Assembly (NCBI GenBank): GCA_029582265.1
Contig: CM055822.1
Location: 38,022,679 to 38,086,678, forward strand
From: Zoroaster sp. YZ-2022
Taxonomy: Eukaryota; Echinodermata; Asteroidea; Forcipulatida; Zoroasteridae
Length of the DNA: 64,000 bases
Direction of reading: 5' to 3'
Shown here: in pieces, positions 1 through 13,186 of the stretch
Position numbering within the stretch: the stretch's first letter is position 1
Layout: every line of letters begins with the position of its first letter
Notes under the pieces: model-generated
Told to the model about the DNA's origin: nothing
Databases searched by the model: none
Seen by the model: only the letters and a program-made list of their open reading frames with translations
Position numbers and translations under genes: made by a program

Positions 1-589
1 CACTTGATTATGAACTGCACTGTGGCTATGGTACAAGCTTGAGGAAAAATACTAACATGTGAAAGTTTATTGTTGGTAAAACAACAATGGTTAACTTTTA
101 AGCAAAATGTCACTCAATTTTTTTTCCTGTTACCTCTTTTAAAGTGGTAATATTAATAATTTACATTTAGAGAAAGGTCATGTCATCTGGAAAACTAAAC
201 ATAAATACATTCCATAAATAGAAAACTACCCAAGCCTGATCTATTATATGTTATGTCCATTACATGCTATGTTACAATACATGTCCAGCCACTATACCAA
301 TATAATATACCAATTTAATCAGAGGATCAGAGACCACCAGGGCTAGAAAGTGAGACATTAACCTTTTCTACACGATCTGAAAACACATTCAATTCCCAAT
401 GCTTAATCCATCTGAAAAGGTTTCTTTGAGTGGCTGTGGATTAAGAGAAACAACGCCCTGTGGGGCGGCTGCTATGTGATCCAACTGTGACGTGAGATGG
501 TGTTCACGTCGCTTTGTCTCCTAAATTAATCTTTTTAAGTATTCCTTAACTATAGGTTGGTGAAATTCTTGCGTCAGGAGATAAACAAC
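1..589. other. intergenic or intronic DNA, no gene seen
   Basis: AT-rich sequence with short, scattered open frames only. I see no domain, no exon with paired splice sites and no repeat structure of note before the SINE pair that begins near 590. Confidence 0.5.
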
Positions 590-748
590 TGATTTAATTT
601 TGCCCTACACCGACGTGTGTATAGCACTATATACTCAGTGCTTTCCGAGTGTCTGTGAAAAAACTACACAGGCGACTCGGGCAGGATTCGAACCCACAAC
701 CTCCTGCTTACTAGTGCAGACGTCTTAACCTCTCAACCACCGAGCTTG
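590..748 (-). repeat. tRNA-derived SINE, minus-strand copy of a head-to-head pair
   Basis: Read on the minus strand, the head carries an A-box-like TGGTTGAGAGG near 735 and a perfect B box GGTTCGAATCC (plus-strand 684-694), the internal RNA polymerase III promoter of tRNA genes. A non-tRNA body follows, with a CCTGTGTAGTTTTTCACAG segment and a tail running to 590. The same body occurs in opposite orientation at 821-908. The cloverleaf is not complete, so this is a SINE and not a working tRNA gene. Confidence 0.65.
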
Positions 749-765
749 CTCGATGACAATTGGCC

Positions 766-908
766 AGCTAGAATCCCATATAGCAGCGGGTTCCGCGATA
801 TATATCGTGGGTTCGAATCCCGCCCGAGTCACCTGTGTAGTTTTTCACAGACACTTGGAAAACACCGAGTATACAGTGCTATTTGTGTAGGGCAAAATTA
901 AATCAATT
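766..908 (+). repeat. tRNA-derived SINE, plus-strand copy of the pair
   Basis: B box GGTTCGAATCC at 810-820 is followed by the same roughly 90-bp body as the neighbour at 590-748, here on the plus strand. The tRNA-like heads face each other across about 20 bp, while the upstream halves of the heads differ. The body ends in GGGCAAAATTAAATCA. Confidence 0.6.
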
Positions 909-1660
909 ATTCCTTAACTAATTCAGAGTGTTACCTTCAAAAACAAGCTGTTTAGGGTTCTAAATCATATTTGTTTTCTAAATAAAATCTTGCAGTACAG
1001 TCGAATGTACATCTGCCGCGGCCACTTGACTGCTGCTCATTAACCCTAACCCTCTGGCCCTTTTAGGTAGGATGCATCCTCAATCACACAAAATGCTACA
1101 AAATGTCTTCATAAAATTTGGAAGGTTCCTGAATACTCCAAAATCACCCAATATATTGTGCTGTATTTCGTGTGTAGGGTGCCCACTGCCTCAATCACAC
1201 AAAATCACACATACCTGTACCCTTTGCCTTTATCCCTTTATTATGAACAAAAATACATGTTTTTTTTTTTGTTTTTTTTTGTTGGCTCAGTCACCTGGTA
1301 TTGTATTCCTAAATTGATACATGGTGTGAAATGTATGCAAATAATGCCATTTTATTATTACCAGTGCATAAAACTTACCTCAGTATAAATTGAATAGTCT
1401 GTTTGCTGGCCAAGTACAGTTGTATGAGTTGAAACAATACAAGTAGTGTTTGTACTGAATTTTGTACTTGTTTTATCCTTAGGGTCACAGGCCACAGTGT
1501 TGATATGTACATGTAGGTCACTTACCTTACCAAGGTTGCTGTAGTCACTCAGCACTTACAAGTACATGTACAGTACTTTTAGTTAAGTGCCACAAAATCA
1601 CACAGCACATGGCCATCCTATGTATCTCAATCCTCCACAAAATCACACAGCACACATGTA
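909..1660. other. non-coding, with diverged copies of a CAATCACACAAAAT motif
   Basis: Open frames here are short and repetitive. The motif CAATCACACAAAAT appears near 1080 and 1190 as diverged relatives of the minisatellite that follows. No gene recognised. Confidence 0.4.
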
Positions 1661-1668
1661 CATGTAGC

Positions 1669-1812
1669 ACCTTCCTCAATCACCCAACACATATATCTAG
1701 CATCCTTCCTCAATCACACAAAATAACACAGAACATATAGCATCCTTCCTCAATCACACAAAATAACACAGAAAATATATAGCATCCTTCCTCAATCACA
1801 CAAAATGCTCCA
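1669..1812. repeat. minisatellite, about 41-bp unit
   Basis: A unit containing CCTTCCTCAATCACACAAAA is repeated about three and a half times, with AT-rich spacers (ACATATAGCAT). Looser relatives lie at 1070-1215 and 1600-1650, so the whole 1.07-1.81 kb stretch looks like one decaying tandem array. Confidence 0.6.
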
Positions 1813-2115
1813 ATACCTCATAGAGGATTTTGTGTGATGTGGGGTGGTTAGGGTTAATATTCATATTTAGATATCATGTGTACTCTGTGACCATATAAGG
1901 ATACATGTACATGTACATCAATTTATTACTTCTTTTTGATCCCAGTATCACCAATAGCATATTTAAACATGGATTTGTAAATTGTATTATTCTTAAATAG
2001 TTATTCCTTCAAGAATAATTGTTTAAAGTAATGAACTTGTGCATATTTAACTTTTATTTGTGATAATCGTCTGCATTGCAAGCGCACGAGTTTTGGATGC
2101 TGCGCCGCCAACTTT

Positions 2116-2186
2116 GGGCCAATGAAAATAGTGTCGCTGCTGCACCGTTGTATAAAAGGCAGTGTTTCAGCTTTCACGATCAGTTG
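2116..2186 (+). promoter_or_regulatory. candidate TATA/Inr core promoter of a repeat
   Basis: A CCAAT-type word (GCCAATG, near 2119), a TATA box (TATAAAAG, 2150-2157) and an Inr-like ATCAGTTG about 30 bp further on are spaced as in an RNA polymerase II core promoter. The sequence just downstream is duplicated at 2523. I see no long open frame, so this may be the promoter of a retroelement LTR or of a non-coding transcript. Confidence 0.35.
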
Positions 2187-2560
2187 CTGGAAGTTAAGCT
2201 CGCTGTAATTATCAGGTTAGTGTTGTAATGTTTATATGAAACAGATTGAACCCACATTGATTGCTTTTAAATGACTTGATTTATTGAATTCTATAAATAA
2301 CATTGCTTGGATAAAATGTGTGTTTTGCATTCTAATTTGTTCTCAAGATAATAGTAAATATTAGAGGAATTTAAGTGACATTTTCTTGGTACACCGTATA
2401 AATATATAAATTATAGGCCATCTCGTTATCTCCGTTATGACTTAATATGGGGAACTTGACTTATTTACTGAGGCTTTGGTTGTTTAGGAACATATATTTG
2501 TGCATATTTAGGGGGTAATTATGAGTTGCTGGAAGTTAAGCTCGCTGTAATTATCAGGTT
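2182..2560 (+). repeat. direct duplication of a 38-bp segment
   Basis: The segment starting AGTTGCTGGAAGTTAAGC occurs at 2182-2219 and again, essentially unchanged, at 2523-2560. Both copies end in CAGGTTA, which could be a splice donor in the first (CAG/GTTAGT). The first copy sits at the predicted transcription start. Confidence 0.6.
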
Positions 2561-2732
2561 ACGTGAGGTTGAGCAGCAACTCCTCCGCATCACCACGGGG
2601 TGTTTACACTATAACTGGAGGAGTCAGTCAAGTTTACGAGTAGATAAACGGGGGCCTATACTACCAGTGGATGCGTTCACTGCGATGTCAGTATAGGAGC
2701 TTTTGTACATCTATCCAGAACGGGCGGAGTAA

Positions 2733-2838
2733 CTTATATTCATCAGCCGGTAGCTGACGATAACCCAGTCTGGGACTGGCGGAGTAACTTAAATTCATCA
2801 GCCGGTAGCTGACGATAACCCAGTCTAGGACTGGCAGA
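2733..2838 (+). repeat. tandem duplication, about 54-bp unit
   Basis: Two adjacent units containing CATCAGCCGGTAGCTGACGA and CCCAGTCTGGGACTGGC, differing at only a few positions. Each unit holds small hairpins (CCGGTAGCTGACG; CAGTCTGGGACTG). An AATAAA lies about 120 bp downstream (near 2955), so the 2.1-3.0 kb stretch could be an LTR or a polyadenylated non-coding unit. Confidence 0.55.
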
Positions 2839-2839
2839 G

Positions 2840-3945
2840 TAATTATTCATTAGCTTAGAGCGGAGGGCTACGTTTAGAGTATTGACGGAGTTAAACAGAG
2901 CACATTATTATTGTATGATTGCTATAATTTTAACATATTTTGAGTTGAGATGTAAATAAATTGTTGAAACTGTTAGTCAGGCGTCATTCTTAGTTCTTAC
3001 GTTGTAGTCCATCTCTTCAGTAATAATATTTATTGGCTGCCTGGTTGTATATTTCAACCCAACGGACTTGGTGAAGATTTATTTGTACCACGGTGATCAG
3101 ATTCAGGGTTCTCCCCACATACAAGCTAGCATATCGGCCCCGATACGCAAAGAGTTTTGGCCGATACGTTGCCGAAATTGCAGATACACTTTTTTCACCC
3201 GATAGGTACCTTTTTTTTAAAATACATGTACCTAGACCTTTATTCTTGGTAGCGAAAACGATCACATCACTGTCATGTCACAGTTTTAGTGGTCCAGGGA
3301 AACATAAGTTGTTGTCCAACTTTCGTTTGGAGGCCTACACCGAACACACTCTTTTTACATGTCAGCATGTGTATCGTTACATACATGTACACAGCGCATC
3401 CACAATTCACATCACAGAAAACTCGTAATGAGGCATGAATGCAGGCTACTGTACTACTCATCGCGTATCGCCGCCATATTCACTTAGGAAACTAATTCCC
3501 TTTCCCAGACTCATTAGAAAGGCGCTTCTTTTCCAAAGACGGCCACCAGTGAAACCACAGTGAAACATCGACCCCCAAAAACATGAATATGCAACATAAT
3601 GAATTTATTCATAACACTCAATCAAACAGCCAATGAAACAAATATAAAATTGGTACTATGCAAATTTATCCAATTGCGACGTGCGGAAATGGCATGTGAT
3701 ACTGGTCCTGAATAACCATGAACCATGTGCACACTGCATGCATTGCACACACAGTCTACAGCAGACTGCACGGACGGTGGTGGACCCTGTGTATGTACAT
3801 GTACATGCACGAATTATACATGTACATAGTACATGTCACATGCAGGGGAATTCCCTTTCAAAACTTTGTGTCGACAATTCTTGTTTATGGGATCGGGAAT
3901 ATAACGTTATGTCTTTCAATTTCAAGTTGCTACATGTACAGTAGC
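2840..3945. other. non-coding, no gene recognised
   Basis: Several open frames of 60-110 codons overlap here on both strands, but none has a recognisable domain. The longest translate TACATGTA-rich sequence. An AATAAA near 2955 is the only signal noted. Confidence 0.4.
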
Positions 3946-3955
3946 ATAATTATTT

Positions 3956-4223
3956 AATAAAACTTGTAGCTTTGCATGGTGAGGATGATAAGTAAGACTA
4001 ATTGCGGTGACACCATGTGGAATCTCAATTGAGTAGTAATTAGTTCTGAAAAGAACTGGGGGTACAACTCGACGTTTCGATCAGTATGCTCTGACCGTCC
4101 TCAGGAGAATGAGGACGATCAGAGCATACTGATCGAAACGTCGAGTTGTACCCCCAGTTCTTTTCAGAACTAATTACTACTCAATTGAGATTCCACATGG
4201 TGTCACCGCAATTAGTCTTACTT
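3956..4223. mobile_element. Penelope-like element termini as a near-perfect inverted repeat
   Basis: Two copies of one terminal sequence, each about 112 bp, face each other around a loop of about 10 bp near 4100. The arms differ at essentially one position. The sequence contains the Penelope-type junction CGAAACGTCGAGTTGTAC. The unit is flanked by the direct repeat ATAATTATTT (3946-3955 and 4224-4233), a target-site duplication. No coding part remains. The same termini bracket the copies at 7.8 and 23.4 kb. Confidence 0.7.
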
Positions 4224-4814
4224 ATAATTATTTGAAACGGATGAAATATGGCTGATGTGTAATGTCTCCTCGTTCACGGCTGGCCGTGAACAAAACATGA
4301 CTGCTTGCAGAGTGTGCACTATGCTGTGATGAAGGCGGCGTCTGAATCATAAGCAACTTGTTGGCTTGATCGCGCGGCATATAGCCGCTAAATAACAAAT
4401 ATTTCTTTTAAAAAATGGGCGAAAATCAGTGTTTTTTTATCTAGTTTTCGGTACAGAATAGACTACAGGAAATGTATTTAAATCAGAAGTAACTTTTTCG
4501 TTCAAAATGGCCGGCGGGTATTAAATGGATACTCCACCATGCGATGCCTCAATCTTATATTATCTTATATTATCTTTATATTATTTTTTTTAATTTACAC
4601 TGTATATCTTCATATAACTCTCACAGTAAGGTTTAAATAAAATTGATAACTGATTTAAAACTACATGTGTCAGTTTAAATATTTGTGCAGAAAATGTAAA
4701 ACAGTGGTCACTGACTAATGAGGCTTTCTGGTAAATTAGAGTGTGAAAAAAATGTATGACTGAAAATAATTTCTAAAACCTCCTGGAATCTCCTAAAATG
4801 CACCAGAATGCGCC

Positions 4815-4925
4815 AGAGAGCATCTAAAACTAAAAACTTTCCCACTGCCCTTAAGTGGGCCCTTAAGCAGGCCCCGGACCCCACGACGTGAAGGGCTTCG
4901 TGCTACACGCTCGCAGATTTAATCG
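4815..4925. repeat. GC-rich dispersed repeat, copy 1
   Basis: The block around GGCCCCGGACCCCACGACG followed by GGGCTTCGTGCT recurs near 30030-30120 as GGCCCCGGACCCCACGCCG. Upstream flanks (AGCATCTA-AA) are also shared. It is a piece of an unidentified dispersed element. Confidence 0.5.
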
Positions 4926-5315
4926 CCAAAAATAAAACTCCCACAGTTTTGAAAAATCCTGGGGAGAACCCTGAGATTGGTAGGAGACACTGGCACTAGA
5001 GTTGCAACAGCGCCCCCACCGACTGCCGCGTCACACAACAGTCGGCTTACCACTGAAGTAGTTCACTTTTGTTTCACACTTCTGAAAGCTGAAAAGACTG
5101 GTCTAATTTTGTTTCCATGTTCACAATCGCATTTTTTGTTTTAATCGCGCTATATTTTTTTCATCACAATATGCCGATATCTCGATAACTTGAAAAGTTC
5201 TTGATAACTTAATTGAATTAAAAAAAGTATCGCGAAACTCGATGTTACTGTGTTATTGCCCAAGCTTAACTATAGATATTTGCTTAGAGATCCACAGACA
5301 AGATTAAAAGCTTAC

Positions 5316-5627
5316 TTCTTGAAGCTGCACTGCAGATAACACCTGCATCTTCACTGTGGCCGCAATCGTGACTGGCAGATGCAGGGCAATGAACTATGTT
5401 GGTTTCTAATCCTGTGCAGTCTACATTATCAAGAACTATGTCTCCACTACCCTGGCCAAAATATGCTGATGTTTTGGCTGATAAAGCTGACCCATAGCCA
5501 AGCTGTCGACACACCACTGTAGCATCATTAATGTCCCAGTTGTCATCACATACTGTCCCCCATGCTCCATTTACATACACCTCAACACGGCCTTCCAAGC
5601 TGCTACCACCACCCACAAGTTGTATAG
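5316..5627 (-). CDS. SRCR-domain exon, last of six seen
   Basis: A 312-bp exon encodes one scavenger receptor cysteine-rich domain. It runs from acceptor TTCTGCAG (just right of 5627) to donor GTAAGC (just left of 5316) and is phase 1 at both ends. Visible motifs are [26 protein letters not shown] and [11 protein letters not shown]. Six cysteines are present and the residue after RQLG is Tyr where group B domains have Cys, so this looks like a group A SRCR. Its start (IQLVGGG) differs from the [11 protein letters not shown] of the other five, and its end runs SAASR. SRCR domains are extracellular ligand-binding modules. The terminal exon of the gene was not found to the left. Confidence 0.85.
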
Positions 5628-6094
5628 CTGCAGAAGTGAATGTAAGAAAATAATTATGAAAACAGAGATGACAAATTTTAGTCGCCTCAGGATATTAATG
5701 ATTCCAATCTCATTGTCCACACATTGGACATACAATGTACATGTACATGTACATTCTCTTCACAAATACATGTACCACAGTGCGCATGTGCAAGCCGATT
5801 TGCATAAGGCATGCTGCTCTAGCATAAATGACCAAATACTACAAAACTGACCTTACTTCACCAGAAAGTGTCTATCAATGTTACAGCTAACATGAACAAC
5901 TGATTACTAATAAAAAAAAGTATTAAACTCACACTGTGAGTACAAAGCCAATATGGCTTATGTAGTGAGCGATGTTTTATCACACTAATGTACACGCACA
6001 TGTACATTGTACATGTCAGGTACATGTATTGTACAAGGACAGTCAGGTGTCTACATACACACATGTATATATTGTAAATGCTTTATACACGTAC

Positions 6095-6545
6095 ATGTAT
6101 GAGTGCGAAATTGATCAACTGAATCGGGTGGCTAAAAATGCATCAAACGTAATTGGAGTTAAGTTGGATGACATGAAGACAAGCTACATGTATTATATAA
6201 GAGAATGAAGAAGCTTGTGGATAATATTGTTCAGGATATTCATCATCCAGCTAATGAGTTCTTCCACCTGATGCCTTCAGGAAGAAGGATGAGATCCATC
6301 AGTGCAAAAACTGACCGTCTTAAGAATAGTTTTATACCATCGGCCGTGCGGGTTTTTAATAATGGGAAATTTTAAATTTAGGATATTGTAATTTTAGGTA
6401 TATTTTTTTATTGTATTGACTGTTGTAATTATTGTTTAATTGTATTGTACGTGTATGATGTTGCGAGTCCAATATTACAAATTCCTGTGATTGTTTTTAA
6501 TCATTGACTAAATAAACTATTATCTTATCGTATCTATCTTATCTT
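6095..6545 (+). pseudogene. decayed LINE 3' end (CR1/jockey-like)
   Basis: Conceptual translation in two frames gives the C-terminal signature of a non-LTR reverse transcriptase: VIGVKLDD, then after a frame change LMPSGRRMRSI and KNSFIPSAVRVFNN. An AT-rich 3' UTR and a short TTATC-type tail end near 6545. It lies in an SRCR intron and is 5'-truncated and frameshifted. Confidence 0.6.
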
Positions 6546-7167
6546 AAAAACTGCAGAGCCAGACTACCATTTTTCCTTTAATGTATGCGCTAACGATATC
6601 TGTGCCAGTTTACATGGAAACCACAAGTATCAGCAGTGTATTGTAATGAGCCGGATGTCGGTATAATGATGGAATTTTTGGAGAATTGCTGGATTTTTCT
6701 TTTTAAACACAGAGATCTGCAGAAAGTTGCATGCCTGTTTACTACAAATGCTGAATCATGAAAGCATGAAAGTATTTGCATAATTTCATTATAAATGCTA
6801 AAGACCTGTATGAATACTACATGAAAATACTGTACATCAAGGCTGTCAATCAACAGCATGGATTAACCAATATGGTTAAGCCTTTCTACAATAAATGTTG
6901 CTACATGTATGTCAGTCAAGAACTTTGCAAAGATTATAACGGTGCAGGTGCGGTGACAGACTGTTCTCAGCCATGGTAAGAATAGGCACATGTATACACG
7001 TACGTAGTTTAGTCTTTTTCCATGTGTACGATTTGCATTGATACATGGATTTTCGAAGAAAGATATGTTACCACTTATGTGTGCACGATGTATGTACAAT
7101 GAAAACGCACATGATAAAACATTTGTCAGCACACTTCTCACACGCCTATCAGAATCTGAAAGAATCA

Positions 7168-7941
<774 letters not shown>

Positions 7942-8061
7942 TCAAGAGAATGCCGGACTCTGGGAAATGCTGCTGCTTAAGTAGGCTGCTGGAGGATTAC
8001 GCGATGACAGGATGCAGGAGGATTAGTTCTACGAGTTTTACGAGCAGACATTAGTTCTATG

Positions 8062-9120
8062 AGCAGACAGCTGCGACCTCCATGGGATCTCCTCTATCCC
8101 CGGTCCTTGCTGACATTTTCATGGAAGCGTTTGAAAACTCTTCCCTCAACACCGCCGACCTCCAACCGAACCTGTGGCCCCGCTATGTGGATGAAACCTT
8201 TGTGGTTTGGCCACATGGCAGAGACACACTTCAGGACTTTCTACAACACCTCAATGAGCAACATCCTAGCATCAAGTTCACCATGGAAGTAGAAGAAGGC
8301 AAGATCTCGTTCCCCGATGTTGGCATTTCCAGGAACCCAGACGGCTCGTTACATCACAACATTTACAGGAAGCCCACCCACACAGACCATTACCTCAACC
8401 AGCGCTCCTTCCATCACCCTAGCATCAAGTCATCGGTCAACCGTACCCTCGTACAACTAGCCTACAACATATGCGACAAGGACAGGCTACCCAAGGAACT
8501 ATGGCACATCAGGACTACCCTCCAGCACAACGGCTATAAACCCAGCAAGATCAACACATTGAAGCCTGTTCCAAACCCCGACCGCAAGGTCTCCCCCAAT
8601 CTAACCCTTTCTACTTGTCTTCCCTATCTAGGTTCGACGTCACATAAACTTCCTCCGACAAGCAGGCATCCAAGTCTACCACTCAGCCCCCAGCAAACTC
8701 CAAGGACTTCTCCACACCCACAAGGATAAACCGGATCCCAGCAACAGAGCGGGAGTCTACTGCATCCCCTGTGAGTGTGGTAAGGTCTACATCAGCGAAA
8801 CAGGGCGGAATCTCCCCACTAGACTGAAAGAACACTGAGCGCACGGCCGCAGAGGAGATTTTGAGAAGTCAGCCATCGTCAAGCATTCCCACATCAAGAA
8901 CCACCAAATCAACTGGCAGGCAGCTCAACTAATCACACCCATTGACACATGGCACACCAGACGCATCAGAGAGGCCATCGAGATCGTTAAACACGACACT
9001 GTTCCACAGGATATCTGCTTCTACATCAGCGATATTTGGCGACCACTACTACAGACCGAAGGATCTTCTATATCCAAAGTCCACAACCCACCCCAGACTG
9101 AGGGATCTCCTATATCCTAA
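8062..9120 (+). pseudogene. Penelope-like reverse transcriptase plus GIY-YIG endonuclease, dead
   Basis: The RT part reads MGSPLSPVLADIFME, then RYVDETFVVW: the catalytic YVDD is changed to YVDE (codons 8184-8195). Next come DGSLHHNIYRKPTHTDHYL and a link region. A frame change near 8630 precedes the endonuclease, whose Cys-rich lead (CIPCECGKVYI) and SETGR replace the usual GETGR. An in-frame TGA follows soon after (LKEH-stop). The end matches the family (EIVKHDTVPQDI, ISDIWRPLL). RT and GIY-YIG together define Penelope-like elements; this copy cannot be active. Confidence 0.8.
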
Positions 9121-9332
9121 GTCAACCACCCTCCATCCCCCTGTGCTTGTTAACAACTGATTCGGTTCAGTGAGCACACACTCCTCTCCCCCAACTCCCA
9201 GGATCCTAGTCTCAACAGTTCCCGCCTGCACGCCTCAACGAACTAATCCTCCAGCATCCTGTCATCGCGTAATCCTCCAGCAGCCTTTCACACTTACTTA
9301 AGCAGCAGCATTTCTAAGAGTCCGGCATTCTC

Positions 9333-9366
9333 CTGAGGATGATCAGAGCATACTGATCGAAACGTC
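9333..9366 (+). ncRNA. possible hammerhead-ribozyme core in Penelope terminus
   Basis: CTGAGGA, a GATCAG/CTGATC stem with an AGCATA loop, then GAAAC and GTC is the order of the conserved hammerhead core (CUGANGA, stem II, GAAA, stem III). Hammerheads are documented in Penelope-like terminal repeats. One extra base lies between CTGAGGA and the stem, so activity is doubtful. The same string, with C or T at the extra base, is at 24375-24408 and on the minus strand of the 3956-4223 hairpin. Confidence 0.35.
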
Positions 9367-9515
9367 GAGTTGTACCTCCAGTTCTTTTCAGAACTACATG
9401 TAATTACTACTCAATTGACAATTTCACATGGTGTCACTGCAATTAGTCTTACTTATAAATAAACTAACGATGAACAGCAGTAGACACACAGAATATGAAA
9501 ACTTCACAGCAACTA

Positions 9516-10085
<570 letters not shown>

Positions 10086-10149
10086 TCATTTCGGATTCAT
10101 GTGTGCAAGATTTTTTTAGTTTTGCTCTGCAGCTCCTGAAGTTTTTTTA

Positions 10150-10630
10150 GGGATTGTTTCAACAATCTCCACTTATTGGTAGAGTAGTGGGATTACTCGA
10201 GTATTCGCGCGTAGGAATTACTAATCGCACTCGTACTCACGAATTTTACATACTCGATGTACATGTAATCGTCCTGCTGCAATTACTGCAAAAGTACTCG
10301 CGAGTAGTAACACAGTAACACCTACTGATTTGGCGACATGCTTGAGTAGTAACACATCCACATACATGTACAATGTAGGTACATGGCATTGTACAATCAC
10401 CACAGTGTACCAATACAATGCATGGCAGCATGTGGTATACTACATGTACGTGTACATAAGTAAATCATCCTGCCGCAAGTACATTTAGAAATAGTTACTG
10501 ATTCACGATTACTAAGTTGTCAAGCGATATTATGCAAGTTGTAACGCACCACACTAATGTACAATGCACGCAACGTACATGTACATGTATATACTATACA
10601 ATACAGTGGTGACAATATTTAATATTTTTA
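10150..10630. other. non-coding, TACATGTA-rich
   Basis: No exon or domain seen. Multiple TACATGTA and GTACATGTAC words, plus short CGAGTA-type words that resemble the 15-bp minisatellite unit at 12.9 kb. Confidence 0.4.
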
Positions 10631-10746
10631 AGTAAGAGTAATTGCGGTGACACCATGTGAAATGCTCAATTGAGTAGTAATTACATGTAGTTCTGAAAAG
10701 AACTGGAGGTACAACTCGACGTTTCGATCAGTATGCTCTGATCGTC
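10631..10746. mobile_element. solo Penelope terminus
   Basis: This matches one arm of the Penelope termini at 3956, 7797 and 23379 (CACCATGTGAAATGCTCAAT, then CAACTCGACGTTTCGATCAG). Relative to most arms it has CATGTA inserted at 10684-10689, converting TTAGTTCTG to TTACATGTAGTTCTG. The same insertion is in the right arm of the 7.8-9.5 kb copy (9397-9402), so these two probably share ancestry. Confidence 0.65.
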
Positions 10747-10747
10747 T

Positions 10748-10890
10748 ACCATGATTTTTCAGCTCTTCCCGGTGCGGTAACTCCATTTCGTTTTTTGATA
10801 GTCGATAATCATCGCACCACCATGATTTTTCAGCTCTTCCCGGTGCGGTAACTCCATTTCGTTTTTTGATAGTCGATTTTTGATAATCAT
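10748..10890. repeat. tandem duplication, about 71-bp unit
   Basis: Two adjacent copies of a unit with CATGATTTTTCAGCTCTTCC and GGTGCGGTAACTCCATTT. A third partial copy lies at 11529-11572. The unit begins exactly where the Penelope terminus stops, so it may be part of a second element. Confidence 0.55.
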
Positions 10891-10999
10891 CGACCGTGAT
10901 ATCGTCAATATACGACATTATCGTCCCAATACATAAAATGACATTAAACGACATTGGACACCAAAATATGAACTACTTTTAAATGCAAGTACATGTACT

Positions 11000-12930
11000 A
11001 CAGAGAAGTTGCATAGTTAATAAACGGTGCTGAAAATTGTCAAAATTTCAAAATGAATCACTTCAAAACGAGCTGCGTGCTTTGGTTTAAGCTGGTCGGT
11101 ATGACAAACTATGTGTGACCGCATGGATGCGAAGCTAGTACATGTATGCAGTGTAGTACCTGATGAATGTGGCATGTTGCATCCGGATGGATGGGAAGAT
11201 GGAAGCCAGATCTTATTTTGCCAGGCTAGCTGCTTACAAAATATACCACTCGAAAAAAGGGCCAACCAGTTTATGATTAAAATTTTGACATATTTTACAT
11301 GTATATGTATACAATCATCAACTGTTGTTATTGTCCAAACGTAGACCATAGATCCTTTTACATTTATTTTGTTAAGAAAAATGATGTTATACAGGTATCT
11401 TATTTTTGGTGCCGTTTTGGCAATTCTCAGCCAACTTTTTGGTTGACCCATCAATATGTGGCCCATGATCACCCCTTGCCAGTGATGCCACTTTCATAAT
11501 GGTATGGTTCCGGGAACCTGTGTGGCGCCACCATGATTTTTCAGCTCTTCCTGGTGCGGTAACTCCATTTTGTTAATATTAACCCTGATATGACATGAAA
11601 TTTTGAGACAATTTATCGCATATCAATTATTTGCCTTAAGCAAACTCGGCAATGTTTTATTTGATATCGGCTATATTTTTGGAATACTGTATCTGCAATT
11701 TTTTTAATATCGTCAATATGGCGATATTTCAATATCTCCAAAAACTTGAACACTGATTTAGACGATAATTTTTTAAATATTGTATCATTACGATCATCGT
11801 TATATCGTCCAGGCCTACATGTACATGTACATGTAGTACAGTTCATACACCACAGCACATGTGGTATACATGTACCAAGGAGCGAAAGGCCTTTTCGAGA
11901 AATATCCATACATGAATATATATGCATGACGATGTGCTTGAAATGCAGTGATTGGCTGATCCACATTCAGTATCCATGATTGATACCCCACTTCATTCGT
12001 ATTCACAAGGAATAATACTCTTTTTACCAACAGTGTTCAATGTGTAGGTTGCCAATGGGCAGCTCGGTGGCATGGAGTATGGACTCTCAGTGCATGGACG
12101 TACATGTATATTTTTCCATGGAGGGTCGTTTGTGTGTAGAAAATCCGTTCGATCTTCAATGTTACTCTCAAATCATCCGGCAACTAATCGTAAGAAGTAA
12201 CTACATGTACTCATGTTATCCCAAGTATTGAATAATGAATACTGCTTGAAAATGAAAAAAAAAAATTGGAAACAGTTATTTATTTGTTTTCTCCATAGCC
12301 ATTGGTGGTGGGCCATGCCAAGCAACGAACCACCGATATTGCTTTCTTATGATGGCCCGTGAACATGTTGAATTGGCACCGGTTGTAATGTCCTAATGTG
12401 GGGTGTATGAAACGATGGACTGGTTATTCATAGTACGACGCCCACGGAGGGCCGGCAAAATGAATAATTTACTCAAGATCAAGAAATAAGCACATGGACT
12501 GTGTGAACGTGCTGTCATTATTCATATTACGGGGCATGCGGTGGGCTGTACTACCAAGTATATAATGTAGTTGGCTAGACCTGCATCATGGTCATGTGGT
12601 TCTGAGACAACTAACTTTGTTTCTTTAGGGGTACGCTATGAAATATTATTTCTCATGTTTCGTCTACATCGATATCGTTGAAAGTTACACTAAAACTGAT
12701 AAATAAAATGGGTTGTGATTAATTAATTTATTTTTCAGAATAATTTTCATAAAACATGATAAAAAAGCATTTTTGTGAGGGTAATTTTGAAATATGTGAA
12801 TAACCAATAACCTATCAGCTATGACTAACACTAATGCATACATGTACAACTACATGTACATGTATGGTTTATAACAGCTTAGGTACAATTGTAAAAAATG
12901 TAGTCAATTACTAACAAGTAATTGCTGTGC
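11000..12930. other. non-coding mosaic, no gene recognised
   Basis: Apart from the repeat copy at 11529-11572 and a stretch rich in ATATCG words (11575-11815), I see only short unconvincing open frames on both strands and scattered TACATGTA. Confidence 0.4.
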
Positions 12931-12931
12931 G

Positions 12932-13186
12932 ATTATTCGAGTAGTGAATATTCGAGGAGTGATTATTCGAGTAGTGATTATTCGAGTAGTGATTATTCGA
13001 GTAGTGATTATTCGAGTAGTGATTATTCGAGTAGTGATTATTCGAGTAGTGATTATTCGAGTAGTGATTATTCGAGTAGTGATTATTCGAGTAGTGATTA
13101 TTCGAGTAGTAATTATTCGAGTAGTAATTATTCGAGTAGTGATTATTCGAGTAGTGATTATTCGAGTAGTGATTATTTGAGTAGTA
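12932..13186. repeat. 15-bp minisatellite, about 17 units
   Basis: The unit GATTATTCGAGTAGT is repeated about 17 times with very few substitutions (two units have A for G). Because 15 is divisible by three, several frames stay open and give artefactual (SSDYS)n and (VVIIR)n translations. No start context or downstream coding supports a protein. Confidence 0.9.
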
